Source: Vibrio sp. SS-MA-C1-2 | GTDB lineage: Bacteria; Pseudomonadota; Gammaproteobacteria; Enterobacterales; Vibrionaceae | Assembly (NCBI RefSeq): GCF_021513135.1 | Contig: NZ_CP090981.1 | Location: 434,001-498,000 of the forward strand | Direction: 5' to 3' | DNA: 64,000 nucleotides | Part shown: in pieces, positions 30,702-40,378 of the stretch | How positions within the stretch are numbered: position 1 is the first letter of the stretch | Layout: every line of letters starts with the position of its first letter | Notes under the pieces: generated by a model | Database searches by the model: none | What the model was told of the DNA's origin: nothing | Seen by the model: only the letters and a program-made list of their open reading frames with translations | Made by a program: the position numbers and the translations under genes

Positions 30702-32246
30702 ATGTCTACTGCTAAAAAAACACTAGCACTTGTTATTCTTGATGGTTGGGGTTACCGCCCAGACCTGCAATCTAACGCAATCGCAAATGCGAAGACTCCT
30801 GTTATGGATGGTTTGTGGGAAAATGAAGCGCACACCCTAATCTCAGCATCTGGTCTAGATGTAGGTCTACCTGATGGTCAAATGGGTAACTCTGAAGTTG
30901 GACACGTAAACATAGGCGCTGGTCGCGTTGTTTACCAAGAGCTTACTCGCATTACAAAATCAATTGCTGATGGTGATTTCTTCGAGAACGAAGTATTAAC
31001 CACCGCCGTTGATAAAGCAGTTTCTGCTGATAAAGCTGTACACATCATGGGTCTCCTATCTCCAGGTGGCGTTCACAGTCACGAAAATCACATTGCAGCA
31101 GCGGTTGAGCTTGCAGCAAAACGTGGTGCAACAAAACTTTACCTTCACTGCTTCTTAGATGGTCGTGATACACCACCACGTAGCGCATTAGCTTCTCTTG
31201 AGCGTTTCGATGCACTATTCAAAGAACTGGGTCAAGGTCGCACCGCTTCTTTAATTGGTCGTTACTTTGCAATGGATCGTGATAATAACTGGGATCGTGT
31301 ACAGAAATCTTACGAGTTATTAACGGAAGCAAAAGGCACATTCACTTATGAGAATGCCCCTGCAGCATTAGAAGCCGCTTATGCTCGTGATGAAAATGAT
31401 GAGTTTGTGCAAGCATCTGTTGTTTGTGCAGAAGGCCAAGAGTCAGCAGCTATTGAAGACGGTGACGCTGTTATCTTCATGAATTTCCGTGCTGACCGAG
31501 CTCGCGAAATTACTCGTACATTTATGTCTGATTTTGATGGCTTTACTCGTGCAAAAACACCGGTGCTGGCTGACTTCGTGATGTTGACTGAGTATGCTGC
31601 AGATATCGATACCGCTATCGCATTCCCATCATCAACGTTGAGCAATACATTAGGTGATTGGTTATCTCAACAAGGAAAAACTCAATTACGTATTTCTGAA
31701 ACAGAGAAGTATGCTCACGTGACGTTCTTCTTCAATGGTGGCATTGAGAATATCTTCCCAGGTGAAGAGCGTGAATTAATCAACTCACCAAAAGTTGCGA
31801 CTTACGATCTACAGCCTGAAATGAGTTCACCTGAGTTAACTGAAAAACTGGTTGCAGCAATCAAGAGCAACAAATTCGACATGATCATCTGTAACTATCC
31901 AAATGGCGATATGGTTGGTCATACGGGTGTTTATGATGCAGCAGTCAAAGCTTGTGAAGCAGTTGATACCTGTATTGGCCAAGTTGTTGAAGCAATTCGC
32001 TCTGTTAACGGTGAGCTGCTGATCACTGCCGACCACGGTAACGCAGAAGTGATGGTTGATGCTGAGACAGGTGTCGCACATACGGCACACACAAATCTTC
32101 CTGTTCCACTAATCTATGTTGGTGATAAACAAGGAGAATTAGTATCAGGTGGTAAGTTATCTGACTTAGCTCCAACCATGTTAACTTTAGCGGGTATGGA
32201 AATTCCTGCTGAGATGACTGGTAAGTCGCTGTTCAATCTGAAATAA
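30702..32246 (+). CDS. gpmI: 2,3-bisphosphoglycerate-independent phosphoglycerate mutase
   Basis: Mn-dependent glycolytic enzyme interconverting 3- and 2-phosphoglycerate, 514 residues. The N-terminal metal site LVILDGWG, the phosphoserine loop [20 protein letters not shown] (catalytic Ser), and the C-terminal metal sites GDMVGHTG and [11 protein letters not shown] are all there. I chose ATG 30702 ([10 protein letters not shown]) because of the AAGAGG site; the frame is open back to 30651. envC starts 7 bases after the stop, the usual partner in gammaproteobacteria. Confidence 0.96.
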   Translation: MSTAKKTLALVILDGWGYRPDLQSNAIANAKTPVMDGLWENEAHTLISASGLDVGLPDGQMGNSEVGHVNIGAGRVVYQELTRITKSIADGDFFENEVLTTAVDKAVSADKAVHIMGLLSPGGVHSHENHIAAAVELAAKRGATKLYLHCFLDGRDTPPRSALASLERFDALFKELGQGRTASLIGRYFAMDRDNNWDRVQKSYELLTEAKGTFTYENAPAALEAAYARDENDEFVQASVVCAEGQESAAIEDGDAVIFMNFRADRAREITRTFMSDFDGFTRAKTPVLADFVMLTEYAADIDTAIAFPSSTLSNTLGDWLSQQGKTQLRISETEKYAHVTFFFNGGIENIFPGEERELINSPKVATYDLQPEMSSPELTEKLVAAIKSNKFDMIICNYPNGDMVGHTGVYDAAVKACEAVDTCIGQVVEAIRSVNGELLITADHGNAEVMVDAETGVAHTAHTNLPVPLIYVGDKQGELVSGGKLSDLAPTMLTLAGMEIPAEMTGKSLFNLK

Positions 32247-32253
32247 TCGCTCC

Positions 32254-33396
32254 ATGCGAGAGATGATTTCAAGATTCACCCCTACATTTCACGCCGGTGC
32301 TTTTTGCACTGGCGTTTTTCTGTGTCTGTTAACCGCACCGAGCTTTGCCAATAAACAGCTCGATGGCATGAAGCAAGAGATTGAACGCCAACAGCAACAG
32401 ATCAATGTAGAGGAACGGAAATATTCAGATCTTAGGAAAGATCTAAAATCTCAAGAAATCAAAATCTCGACGGTTGCTAAAGACCTTCATAAACAACAAC
32501 AACAAGTCTCCGAAATTAACACCCATATCAATAAGCTTACCGATAAAAGATCCGAACTTAACCAAGAAGTCATTGCGCAAAAAGAGCTATTAAAGCAACT
32601 TATTGATGCACAATACCGCCAAGGAAAAAGTGATGGACTGCAACGCTGGTTAGGATCAACACCAGCTGATCAAGTTGACCGATTAGCGATCTATGCAGAA
32701 GCACTAAGCCAAGCCCGCATTGATGCATTAATCTCCTACCAAAAATTGACGCAAGAGTTAGAACGTAAACAAGCAGAACTCAGTGATAATCGCGCGAAAC
32801 AAGAACGTTTATTAACCAAACAACAGAAAGAAAAACGTAAGCTTGAATTTGAACAGGCAAAACGTAAACGTACATTAGGTGAAATCACTAAACGCGTTAA
32901 ACAGAATAAAAGCTACCTTTCAGAGCTAAAACAGAGTGAATTAGCCCTAAAGAAAGAGATGGAAAAAATCGCAAAACTTGCTGCACAAGCACCGGTTTCG
33001 ATGAAAGGGTTGAGCAATCAAAGACGTAAATTACCTTGGCCTGTAAAAGGCCGTGTTATTCATAACTATGGTGAAAAGCAGTCTTCAGAGCTACGCTGGA
33101 AAGGGGTAGTCATTGCAAGCAGTTCAGGAACCTCAGTGAAAGCCATTGCGCCAGGCAAAGTCGTCTTTGCTGATTGGCTCAGAGGTTATGGTTTAATGCT
33201 GGTGATCGACCATGGTAAAGGCGATATGAGCCTATATGGTTATAATCAAACATTACTAAAAAAAGCAGGAGATACGGTTCAACGTGGGGAGAACGTGGCA
33301 TTAGTCGGTAATAGTGGTGGTCAATCTCAATCAGCGCTCTATTTTGAAATCCGCCGCAAAGGAAAAACCACCAACCCTAAATCTTGGTTAAAATAA
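32254..33396 (+). CDS. envC: Murein hydrolase activator EnvC
   Basis: Exported activator of the AmiA/AmiB amidases at the division septum, 380 residues. It has an N-terminal signal peptide (cut near LLTAPSFA), a long coiled coil (residues about 35-240, rich in Gln, Lys and Glu) that binds FtsEX, and a C-terminal LytM/M23 fold (LPWPVKGRVIHNYGEKQSSE to YFEIRRKGKTTNPKSWL). The usual zinc ligands are missing: LRWKGVVI replaces HxGxD, and YFEIR replaces HLHFEIR. That fits an activator, not a peptidase. ATG 32254 or 32263 could start it. It is in an operon with gpmI. Confidence 0.93.
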   Translation: MREMISRFTPTFHAGAFCTGVFLCLLTAPSFANKQLDGMKQEIERQQQQINVEERKYSDLRKDLKSQEIKISTVAKDLHKQQQQVSEINTHINKLTDKRSELNQEVIAQKELLKQLIDAQYRQGKSDGLQRWLGSTPADQVDRLAIYAEALSQARIDALISYQKLTQELERKQAELSDNRAKQERLLTKQQKEKRKLEFEQAKRKRTLGEITKRVKQNKSYLSELKQSELALKKEMEKIAKLAAQAPVSMKGLSNQRRKLPWPVKGRVIHNYGEKQSSELRWKGVVIASSSGTSVKAIAPGKVVFADWLRGYGLMLVIDHGKGDMSLYGYNQTLLKKAGDTVQRGENVALVGNSGGQSQSALYFEIRRKGKTTNPKSWLK

Positions 33397-33438
33397 CCAT
33401 TATCATTGAATGCTATGAAAAGTAACTTGTCGTTCAGA

Positions 33439-34062
33439 CTATTTGTAACGCCCCTCCAACTCATTAATCTTTTCACGCCCTTTCATTGATGTAATCGGCT
33501 TCACGATCGACAAAATCTGTAACACACCTTGATTAATCACCTGCTCAGTAATTCGAGCTGTTGGTGAGTGTGCAATTTGATAGCTTACCCAACTCGATGC
33601 GACAATCTTTAATGTATTCGTTAAGGTTAGGATTTCACCTTCATCTAAGGTTAAAAACCCCACCTGTTGTAACGACATCAGCAGGCAGATCAAATTATTA
33701 TGTAGATGTTGTTGAGCGCTTAAATAATCCGCTTTCAATTGCTTATCACGACTTAAAATGTCGGGTAAGTTGGCGTAGAAAAAGCGGTAACGCCACATGA
33801 TTAAAAAGATCGCATCAACGTAATTCGCTAAACCATCAATGGTCTCATCAGGATTGGATTGAGGGACAAAGTGAGTCTGCAAGTCATGTGCATAATTATT
33901 AAAAATCGCATAGATAATTTGCTCTTTATTACGGAAGTGATAATAGAGGTTTCCAGGGCTCATCTCTAAACTAGCAGCAATATGATTAGTAGTAACATTA
34001 CGTTCACCGCGCTCATTAAACAGGTCTAAAGCGACTTGCACTATACGATCTTTTGTTTTCAT
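33439..34062 (-). CDS. TetR-family transcriptional regulator
   Basis: 207 residues. The N-terminal helix-turn-helix (RIVQVALDLFNERGERNVTT, NHIAASLEMSPGNLYYHFRN) is a classical TetR DNA-binding domain. The C-terminal ligand or dimer domain has no motif I recognise. It is transcribed alone, convergent with envC, and 474 bases of repeat-rich DNA separate its start from waaA. The target genes are unknown. Confidence 0.85.
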   Translation of the reverse strand: MKTKDRIVQVALDLFNERGERNVTTNHIAASLEMSPGNLYYHFRNKEQIIYAIFNNYAHDLQTHFVPQSNPDETIDGLANYVDAIFLIMWRYRFFYANLPDILSRDKQLKADYLSAQQHLHNNLICLLMSLQQVGFLTLDEGEILTLTNTLKIVASSWVSYQIAHSPTARITEQVINQGVLQILSIVKPITSMKGREKINELEGRYK

Positions 34063-34121
34063 TTCCCTACCTTTATCCGTACCTATTCGATATATAATAA
34101 TACTTACACGTCGTATCTAGT

Positions 34122-34246
34122 TATACTCTTCTTACTTAAAGTCACAAGGTTGTTGGTTACGTTCATTCCAGTCATATAGCATGCCTATACTCAGGAGACT
34201 TCATTCACTTGCCGACGACTAGTAACTTCAATGACTTTTGGTATAT
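34122..34246. repeat. Palindromic intergenic repeat, long form, diverged (copy 5)
   Basis: From TATACTCTTCTTACTTAAAG to GTAACTTCAATGACTTTTGG plus TATA. The centre contains TATAGCATGCCTATACTC, a diverged form of the long-copy central module. Orientation is opposite to the copies at 17191 and 45489. Confidence 0.75.
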
Positions 34247-34288
34247 ACCTAATTAAACATCCATTGAATTATTATCAATGCTTATATC

Positions 34289-34370
34289 TGTACCCTTCAT
34301 ACTTGAAGTCGCTAGGTTGTTGGCGTCACTCACTTACTGCCTACTAGCAACTCCAATTATTTTAGGTATA
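34289..34370. repeat. Palindromic intergenic repeat, short form (copy 6)
   Basis: From TGTACCCTTCATACTTGAAG through TCGCTAGGTTGTTGGC to CCAATTATTTTAGGTATA. It lies only about 40 bases from copy 5, in the TetR-waaA spacer. Confidence 0.88.
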
Positions 34371-34536
34371 TTAAGATTTCCATACACAAATCGTGTAAAT
34401 ATTCTTATCTTAATTAAATATAGATTCGATAAAACTGAATATTTAAAGAAATAATACGCTATTTTTATCATGATTAATATTAACTATATGAGTCAAAATA
34501 GTATAATTAACAGAACTCTTTCACTAGGATGCTCCC

Positions 34537-35832
34537 ATGTTATTTCGTTGGATATATACATTTCTTATATCTCTTGTTGCCCCAATACTGCTTTATAGCC
34601 TTTATAAAAAACGACCAGGAAAACCTACGTTTGGTACGCGTTGGAAAGAGCACTTTGGCTTGACTCCAAAGTTAACAGATCAGAGTGAAAATCCACCAAT
34701 CTGGATTCACGCAGTTTCAGTTGGTGAGTCTTTGGCGGCGATTCCATTAATTAAAGCCTTAAAGCAAGCAAATCCAAATCAAACCATTGTGGTAACCACC
34801 ACCACCAGTACCGGAGCTGAGCAAATAGCACGTTTAGGTGATCTGGTTGAACATCGTTATATGCCCATCGATCTTCCTTTTTGCATCAATGGATTTCTTA
34901 AAAAAATAAAACCTCAAAAACTATTAATTATTGAGACTGAGTTATGGCCCAATACGCTCCACTATGTCCATAAACAACAGATCCCTATTGCGATTATCAA
35001 CGCACGCTTATCGCAAAAATCTGCAGATAATTATCAAAAAATTCATTCTCTATTTCGTCAAATCACCCGCAACATTGATCATCTACTTTGCCTACATAAA
35101 GAGGATGAAGACCGCTTTTTAAGACTAGGGGTTCCACAAAATAAGTTAACAGTGACGGGCTCGATTAAATTTGATATCGATATCAGTGAAGAGGTGATGA
35201 AATCAGGACATATACTGCGTCAACAATTAGGTGCAGAACGACCAGTTTGGGTAGCAGCAAGCACCCATGAAGGCGAAGATAAGCAAGTTTTATCGGCATT
35301 CAAAACAATTTTACAGCAACACTCTCATGCGCTATTAATCTTAATCCCTCGTCATCCCGAGCGATTTAATGACGTATTCCAACTTTCAGTCGAATATGGG
35401 TTTAACACCGTTCGCCGTACAATAGAAAATAGCCCAGAACAACTTAAGCAGAGCCAAGTCTATTTGGGAGATACCATGGGTGAAATGTTAAAACTGATTG
35501 CCGCAGCAGACATTACTTTTATGGCTGGTAGTTTAATTGGTGAGAAAGTCGGTGGTCACAATATGTTAGAACCCGCAGCATTAGCGAAACCGATCATTAC
35601 TGGCCCGAGCTTTTTTAACTTTAAAGATATTACTCAGCAGCTTCAAACCGCTGGCGCATTAATGGTAATCAATGATAGTCAGCAGTTAGCAACTGAAATA
35701 AGTAGCCTTTTCAAGCACCCTGAACGACAAAATAGCATGGGAGTTGCGGGATTATCTGTTGTCAACAAGAATCAAGGTGCAGTAGCAAAAACCATTACGG
35801 CAATTCAACAACTTCAAGTAACAACAAAATAA
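34537..35832 (+). CDS. waaA: Kdo transferase (lipid A 3-deoxy-D-manno-octulosonic acid transferase)
   Basis: Adds Kdo from CMP-Kdo to the lipid A precursor at the inner membrane. The protein has 431 residues with an N-terminal membrane anchor (YTFLISLVAPILLYSLY) and a GT-30 glycosyltransferase fold: IWIHAVSVGESLAAIPLI with the catalytic Glu near residue 63, TTTTSTGAEQIARLG, and in the C-terminal half FMAGSLIGEKVGGHNMLEPA. The convergent neighbour encodes a Kdo kinase, so this organism probably makes a single, phosphorylated Kdo, as Vibrio and Haemophilus do (inference from family knowledge). Confidence 0.95.
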   Translation: MLFRWIYTFLISLVAPILLYSLYKKRPGKPTFGTRWKEHFGLTPKLTDQSENPPIWIHAVSVGESLAAIPLIKALKQANPNQTIVVTTTTSTGAEQIARLGDLVEHRYMPIDLPFCINGFLKKIKPQKLLIIETELWPNTLHYVHKQQIPIAIINARLSQKSADNYQKIHSLFRQITRNIDHLLCLHKEDEDRFLRLGVPQNKLTVTGSIKFDIDISEEVMKSGHILRQQLGAERPVWVAASTHEGEDKQVLSAFKTILQQHSHALLILIPRHPERFNDVFQLSVEYGFNTVRRTIENSPEQLKQSQVYLGDTMGEMLKLIAAADITFMAGSLIGEKVGGHNMLEPAALAKPIITGPSFFNFKDITQQLQTAGALMVINDSQQLATEISSLFKHPERQNSMGVAGLSVVNKNQGAVAKTITAIQQLQVTTK

Positions 35833-35851
35833 AAACGTAGTGTTGAGAGAC

Positions 35852-36559
35852 TCAAGTAAGAAGATTATAGCCATCCACAAGTGCTTGCCAATCAGGCTCA
35901 CTCCAGTGAATATTTCGTTTTCCTTGCTCCTTAATAAAAGAACGTTTTAAGCGAGCAAGGTTATCACTTTTCCATCCTTCACCGCTCTTTTCACCACACT
36001 TATCAAAGTCAATAATCCAAACTTGTTGTTGATCATCTAACAAAATATTATGGCTATTAAGGTCGGTGTGGCATACACCAAGATCGTGCATTTTACGCAC
36101 CATTTCACCGATTTTGACATAAATATCATGAGATAAAGGCGCTAACTGTAATAAGCCAACTAAGTCTTTTCCATTTGCAATCTTTTCAACCAATAAATCA
36201 GCACGATAAAATAGACCTGACTTAATCGCTCGACCCGCTACAGGCCTAGGAACTCGAACACCACCTTCCACCAGCTTTTCCATTAAGGCTAATTCTTGAG
36301 CTGGACGAGTCTGCTGCCAATCACTAAAAATATAACTGTCTTTGATAAACCGACCGAATAGTCCACCACGACGATAGTGACGCAGTGCCATCTCAATACG
36401 TTCTCCGCGCACAAACCATGTTGTTCCACGACCTTGTGCCGAGCCAATTACCCGATTTTGTTGTTGCCAAAACTGAGGTTCAAAACAGACCGCAGGATCT
36501 TCTGTTAGCAAATCTCGATTGAACCAAATCACTTGATTTCCTATTGTCTGTTGCTCCAC
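35852..36559 (-). CDS. kdkA: 3-deoxy-D-manno-octulosonic acid (Kdo) kinase
   Basis: 235-residue kinase-like protein that phosphorylates Kdo at position 4 in the lipopolysaccharide core. The catalytic loop CHTDLNSHNILLD and the metal-binding segment VWIIDFDKCG correspond to HxDxxxxN and DFD of the family. GTTWFVRGERIEMALRHYRR-GG forms the glycine-rich N-lobe. It is convergent with waaA, which supports the role. The stop codon falls in TCAAGTAAGAAG (plus strand), the same words found in the repeat family, so the last residues (LLT) may derive from a repeat remnant. Confidence 0.92.
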   Translation of the reverse strand: MEQQTIGNQVIWFNRDLLTEDPAVCFEPQFWQQQNRVIGSAQGRGTTWFVRGERIEMALRHYRRGGLFGRFIKDSYIFSDWQQTRPAQELALMEKLVEGGVRVPRPVAGRAIKSGLFYRADLLVEKIANGKDLVGLLQLAPLSHDIYVKIGEMVRKMHDLGVCHTDLNSHNILLDDQQQVWIIDFDKCGEKSGEGWKSDNLARLKRSFIKEQGKRNIHWSEPDWQALVDGYNLLT

Positions 36560-36601
36560 TGCAATCTACTCCTCATCATATTGGCTGACTTAGTCTTAAA
36601 T

Positions 36602-36660
36602 TCATCTTACTTGAAGTTTAGCTTGTTATCGTTTGGGCAATCCTAGCTATTTCAAATAAT
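36602..36660. repeat. Possible decayed copy of the palindromic repeat
   Basis: CATCTTACTTGAAGTTTAGC and TCCTAGCTATTTCAAATAAT resemble the arms of the repeat family, but similarity is weak. It lies in the divergent kdkA-coaD spacer. Confidence 0.3.
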
Positions 36661-36745
36661 AAGATAATAAAGAGGATATTTTACAATTGAATCGGGCAAC
36701 TGCATAATGCAAAACAGTAACTTTTTATCCTCGTCGTTTGAATAA

Positions 36746-37252
<507 letters not shown>

Positions 37253-37298
37253 AAGAAAAACTAGAATTGAAAAAAGTGCAGAAAGTATAAAAACAAAA

Positions 37299-37334
37299 AA
37301 GGTCATTAAGCGGAACACTTAATGACCTTGATTT
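37299..37334. terminator. Bidirectional terminator between coaD and the epimerase gene
   Basis: A perfect 12-bp stem AAGGTCATTAAG / CTTAATGACCTT (37299-37310, 37318-37329) with a 7-base loop is preceded by A6. The T tract on the right is interrupted, so it should work best for the leftward epimerase gene. Confidence 0.85.
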
Positions 37335-37370
37335 TATCGAAATCTAACTCAACAAAAAGTGATCGATAAC

Positions 37371-38375
37371 TTAGTGGTTATAATACTCACGGAACCAAGC
37401 GACAAAATTCTTCATCCCTTCTTTGACACTCACTTGAGCTTTATAACCCGTCGCTTCAAATAGGGCTTCAGTATCGGCATAAGTGGCATGAACATCACCC
37501 GGTTGCATTGGCATGAAGTTCTTCTTCGCTTCGATACCTAATTCACTCTCTAACGCTTCAATATAGTCCATCAACTTCACTGGGCTACCATGACCAATAT
37601 TGTAAACACGATAAGGGGCAGAGCTTGTCGCAGGAGAGCCCTCTTCTACCGTCCACTCTTCATCTCGAGCTGGGATCACATCTTGAATACGGATAATTCC
37701 TTCAACAATGTCATCAATATAAGTAAAGTCACGGCTCATTTCGCCATTGTTGTAGACATCAATTTCACGACCTTCTACGATGGCTGAAGCAAACTTTTGC
37801 AGTGCCATGTCTGGGCGTCCCCAAGGTCCATAAACCGTAAAGAAACGCAGACCTGTTGTTGGTACATCATAAAGATGAGAATAAGTATGAGCCATCAACT
37901 CGTTGGCTTTTTTGCTTGCTGCATAGAGAGAAACAGGGTGATCAACCGAGTCTTTAGTATCAAATGGCATCTTTTTGTTTAAACCATACACAGAGCTCGA
38001 TGATGCATAGACAAGGTGCTTCACTTTATTGTGGCGACACCCTTCAAGAATGGTTAAATGTCCCACTAAATTGCTGTCAGCGTACGCTAACGGATTATCA
38101 ATCGAGTAACGAACGCCAGCTTGAGCGGCTAAATGAATGACACGATCAAATTGCTGCTCGGCAAATAATTCAGCCATCCCTTCACGATCCGCTAGATCTA
38201 AACGGAAAAAAGTAAATAACGGATTGGCGATACGTTCTAAACGTGCCTCTTTTAGGCTCACTTCATAATAATCATTCAGATTATCAATCCCGATCACTTG
38301 ATGCCCTTGAGCACAAAGACGATCAACCACAGCACTACCAATAAAACCGGCTGCACCTGTTACTAAATACTTCAT
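37371..38375 (-). CDS. NAD-dependent nucleotide-sugar epimerase (UDP-glucuronate 4-epimerase type)
   Basis: Extended short-chain dehydrogenase of 334 residues. The NAD motif is VTGAAGFIGSAVVDRL, with IDNLNDYYEVSLKEARLERI behind it. The catalytic YAASKKANELMAHTYSHLY holds the YxxxK pair, and VYGPWGRPDMALQKFASAI is typical of UDP-glucuronate epimerases. It would supply UDP-galacturonate or a related sugar for surface polysaccharide. It stands alone between coaD and mutM with no glycan genes beside it, so the exact substrate is uncertain. Confidence 0.88.
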   Translation of the reverse strand: MKYLVTGAAGFIGSAVVDRLCAQGHQVIGIDNLNDYYEVSLKEARLERIANPLFTFFRLDLADREGMAELFAEQQFDRVIHLAAQAGVRYSIDNPLAYADSNLVGHLTILEGCRHNKVKHLVYASSSSVYGLNKKMPFDTKDSVDHPVSLYAASKKANELMAHTYSHLYDVPTTGLRFFTVYGPWGRPDMALQKFASAIVEGREIDVYNNGEMSRDFTYIDDIVEGIIRIQDVIPARDEEWTVEEGSPATSSAPYRVYNIGHGSPVKLMDYIEALESELGIEAKKNFMPMQPGDVHATYADTEALFEATGYKAQVSVKEGMKNFVAWFREYYNH

Positions 38376-38642
38376 AATTTAAACCTTTTAGCTTCTGTAA
38401 GACAATTTACAGATGACGAATGGATCACTTAGTTATTACAGATACGATAAAAGAGCATAAATAACCAAGAAGCTTAACTGTAAGTCAGTAATATAATTAG
38501 CTTATCATTTAATTAACAAAATCAATAACTCGCTCGGTACTATTTTTGGTCAATGTTATTGATAAATAGATTAAATATTATTTAATCTACTTTAAAATGA
38601 ATCAATTACCGTAATATAACCACATTAATTGCATTGTGAATC
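38376..38642. other. Intergenic region upstream of the epimerase gene
   Basis: AT-rich, no gene seen. It must hold the leftward promoter of the epimerase gene. A repeat-family fragment begins at 38643. Confidence 0.5.
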
Positions 38643-38689
38643 GATGAGCGCCGTCAACAACCTAGCAGCTTCAAGTAAGAAAGGGATAG
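38643..38689. repeat. Partial palindromic repeat abutting mutM
   Basis: GAGCGCCGTCAACAACCTAG, then CAGCTTCAAGTAAGAAAGGG and ATAG: one arm of the family, ending 1 base before the mutM stop codon. Confidence 0.8.
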
Positions 38690-38690
38690 A

Positions 38691-39500
38691 TTATTTTTGG
38701 CATTCAGCACAAAACACCGTCGCACGTTGACCAATTTTGACCTGCTCAAGGATCTCACCACAAACCGGGCACGGCTTACCCCCTTGACCATACACTTGCA
38801 ACTGTTGAACAAAGTAGCCCGGCTTACCATCAGCTTGAGTAAAATCTTTTAATGTTGTGCCGCCTTGGGTAATTGCTTTGGCTAGAATCGTTTTGATCTC
38901 ATCAAGAAGTAAACTCGCTTCTGCTTTGCTGAGTTGATTAGCGGGTCGTCTTGGATCGATTTTGGCAGAAAAGAGTGACTCATTGGCGTAAATATTCCCC
39001 ACCCCAACCACCACGCTGTTATCCATAATCATCTGTTTAATGACACTCTTCTTTTTTTGCAATTTTTGATAAAAATATTCTAGGTTAAAATCGTCCTGTA
39101 ACGGCTCTGGCCCTAATTTAGATAGAACGGCGTGCTCTGTACCCAAATCTTGCCATAACCACGCTCCAAAGCGACGAGGGTCGTTATAACGGAGGACTTT
39201 ACCATTATCCATCACAACATCAACGTGATCATGTTTAGCAACGGGAGTCGCTTGATTAACCACTCGTAAACTCCCCGACATTCCTAAATGAATAATTGCG
39301 CTGCCAATATCTGTCTCAAGGATTAAATATTTTGCACGACGGGAGATATGACGTATCACCTGCCCTTTCAGTAACTGCAACTCATCAGGAATAGGCCAGC
39401 GCAGTTGATGATGACGTAAAATAACATCCGTGACACGATGAGACGTTAAATGCGGTGTAATCCCCATTCGACTCACTTCAACTTCAGGTAACTCAGGCAT
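38691..39500 (-). CDS. mutM: Formamidopyrimidine-DNA glycosylase
   Basis: Bifunctional glycosylase/AP lyase removing 8-oxoguanine, 269 residues. Catalytic Pro2 and Glu3 are at the start [23 protein letters not shown] carries the conserved Lys, [12 protein letters not shown] the helix-two-turn-helix, and [10 protein letters not shown] with VFCAEC forms the C-terminal zinc finger. It lies downstream of rpmBG as in E. coli (radC-rpmB-rpmG-mutM order, conserved here). Confidence 0.97.
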   Translation of the reverse strand: MPELPEVEVSRMGITPHLTSHRVTDVILRHHQLRWPIPDELQLLKGQVIRHISRRAKYLILETDIGSAIIHLGMSGSLRVVNQATPVAKHDHVDVVMDNGKVLRYNDPRRFGAWLWQDLGTEHAVLSKLGPEPLQDDFNLEYFYQKLQKKKSVIKQMIMDNSVVVGVGNIYANESLFSAKIDPRRPANQLSKAEASLLLDEIKTILAKAITQGGTTLKDFTQADGKPGYFVQQLQVYGQGGKPCPVCGEILEQVKIGQRATVFCAECQK

Positions 39501-39570
39501 GATTCATCCTTTTTCAGTCAAAAAATTTATCACTGTTAATCGTTTATATCTAAAGAATCTATAGATCAAT

Positions 39571-39633
39571 TATATGATTGAGGCGAAAAAACATCACCAA
39601 CAACCTAGCAGCTTCAATTAAGAAGAGTATATA
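39571..39633. repeat. Partial palindromic repeat between mutM and rpmG
   Basis: TATATGATTGAGGCGAAAAA followed by CACCAACAACCTAGCAGCTTC and AAGAAGAGTATATA. It has the half of the long-form core (ATATGATTG) and one arm only. Confidence 0.75.
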
Positions 39634-39688
39634 GGTCTAGTAATGACAAGCATAAAAGATAGCTAGATTCTCTGAATTGCAGGTATAA

Positions 39689-39715
39689 AAAAACCTAGCA
39701 CAAGGCTAGGTTTTT
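39689..39715. terminator. rpmBG terminator
   Basis: The stem AAAAACCTAGC / GCTAGGTTTTT with a 5-base loop lies 20 bases after the rpmG stop. It is symmetric, so it can work in both directions. Confidence 0.9.
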
Positions 39716-39734
39716 ATTAAGAAGTGAAGATCAA

Positions 39735-39902
39735 TTACTTGATTTTAGCTTCTTTATACATAACGTGCTGACGAACAACAGGATCAAACTTTTTGATCTC
39801 CATTTTTCCTGGCATGTTACGCTTGTTTTTATCTGTAGTGTAGAAGTGTCCAGTACCAGCAGATGATACTAGTTTAATCTTTTCGCGAATACCTTTAGCC
39901 AT
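39735..39902 (-). CDS. rpmG: 50S ribosomal protein L33
   Basis: A short gene, 55 codons plus stop, encoding [20 protein letters not shown] and ending [16 protein letters not shown]. It has the normal length and sequence of the cysteine-free (C-) L33 form, so it does not bind zinc. It starts 10 bases after rpmB and shares its promoter; the ribosome binding site is AGGAGTTAG. Confidence 0.97.
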   Translation of the reverse strand: MAKGIREKIKLVSSAGTGHFYTTDKNKRNMPGKMEIKKFDPVVRQHVMYKEAKIK

Positions 39903-39912
39903 TGTCTAACTC

Positions 39913-40149
39913 CTATACTCGCTCACCACGGGTACGTAAGTCAGTAAGAACGACTTCGATACCCTTTTTATCAATAATACGCATGCCTTTAGCAGATACA
40001 CGTAGTTTTACAAAACGTTTTTCGCTTTCTACCCAGAAACGATGAGTTTGCAGGTTCGGCAGAAAACGACGCTTGGTGGCATTATTTGCGTGAGAGCGGT
40101 TATTACCCACTACTGGACGCTTGCCAGTTACTTGGCATACTCGTGACAT
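39913..40149 (-). CDS. rpmB: 50S ribosomal protein L28
   Basis: 78 residues: [20 protein letters not shown], then [20 protein letters not shown] and a basic C-terminus (LRTRGERV). I use the ATG at 40147-40149, which gives the family N-terminus; the frame is open 5 codons further to 40164. It is the first gene of the rpmBG operon. Confidence 0.97.
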   Translation of the reverse strand: MSRVCQVTGKRPVVGNNRSHANNATKRRFLPNLQTHRFWVESEKRFVKLRVSAKGMRIIDKKGIEVVLTDLRTRGERV

Positions 40150-40205
40150 TACTGTCTTCTCCAAATCGTTTCAGCTCGATATCAACCTTGGCGGCTAAAA
40201 CCTAG

Positions 40206-40231
40206 TTATCAATTGCTTATTCAATTGATAA
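40206..40231 (-). promoter_or_regulatory. Leader hairpin of rpmB
   Basis: A perfect 10-bp stem TTATCAATTG / CAATTGATAA with a 6-base loop sits in the leader, about 30 bases after the promoter and about 57 bases before rpmB. It has no T tract, so it is not a simple terminator. It could be an autoregulatory r-protein site; this is inference. Confidence 0.45.
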
Positions 40232-40258
40232 TATAACCAAGGCTATCAAAGGTCGCGC

Positions 40259-40287
40259 ATTATACTAACTCAAGGCCATTTGCTCAA
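40259..40287 (-). promoter_or_regulatory. Sigma-70 promoter of rpmBG
   Basis: Read leftward: TTGAGC (40287-40282), a 17-base spacer and a perfect TATAAT (40264-40259), followed by GCGCGACC, a GC-rich discriminator expected for a stringently controlled ribosomal promoter. Confidence 0.85.
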
Positions 40288-40378
40288 GTCCCGAGCAGAT
40301 CCTTTCTGCACTTTTTGATCATTTTTTTTCACTTTTCATCAAAAAGTGATTAAATTTCAACCAAATAAGCAAAAAAAA

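Noticed and set aside
40330-40348. CACTTTTCATCAAAAAGTG as a radC terminator.
   Set aside because: On the radC strand the stem is followed by an A run, not a T run, so it cannot be an intrinsic terminator for radC.
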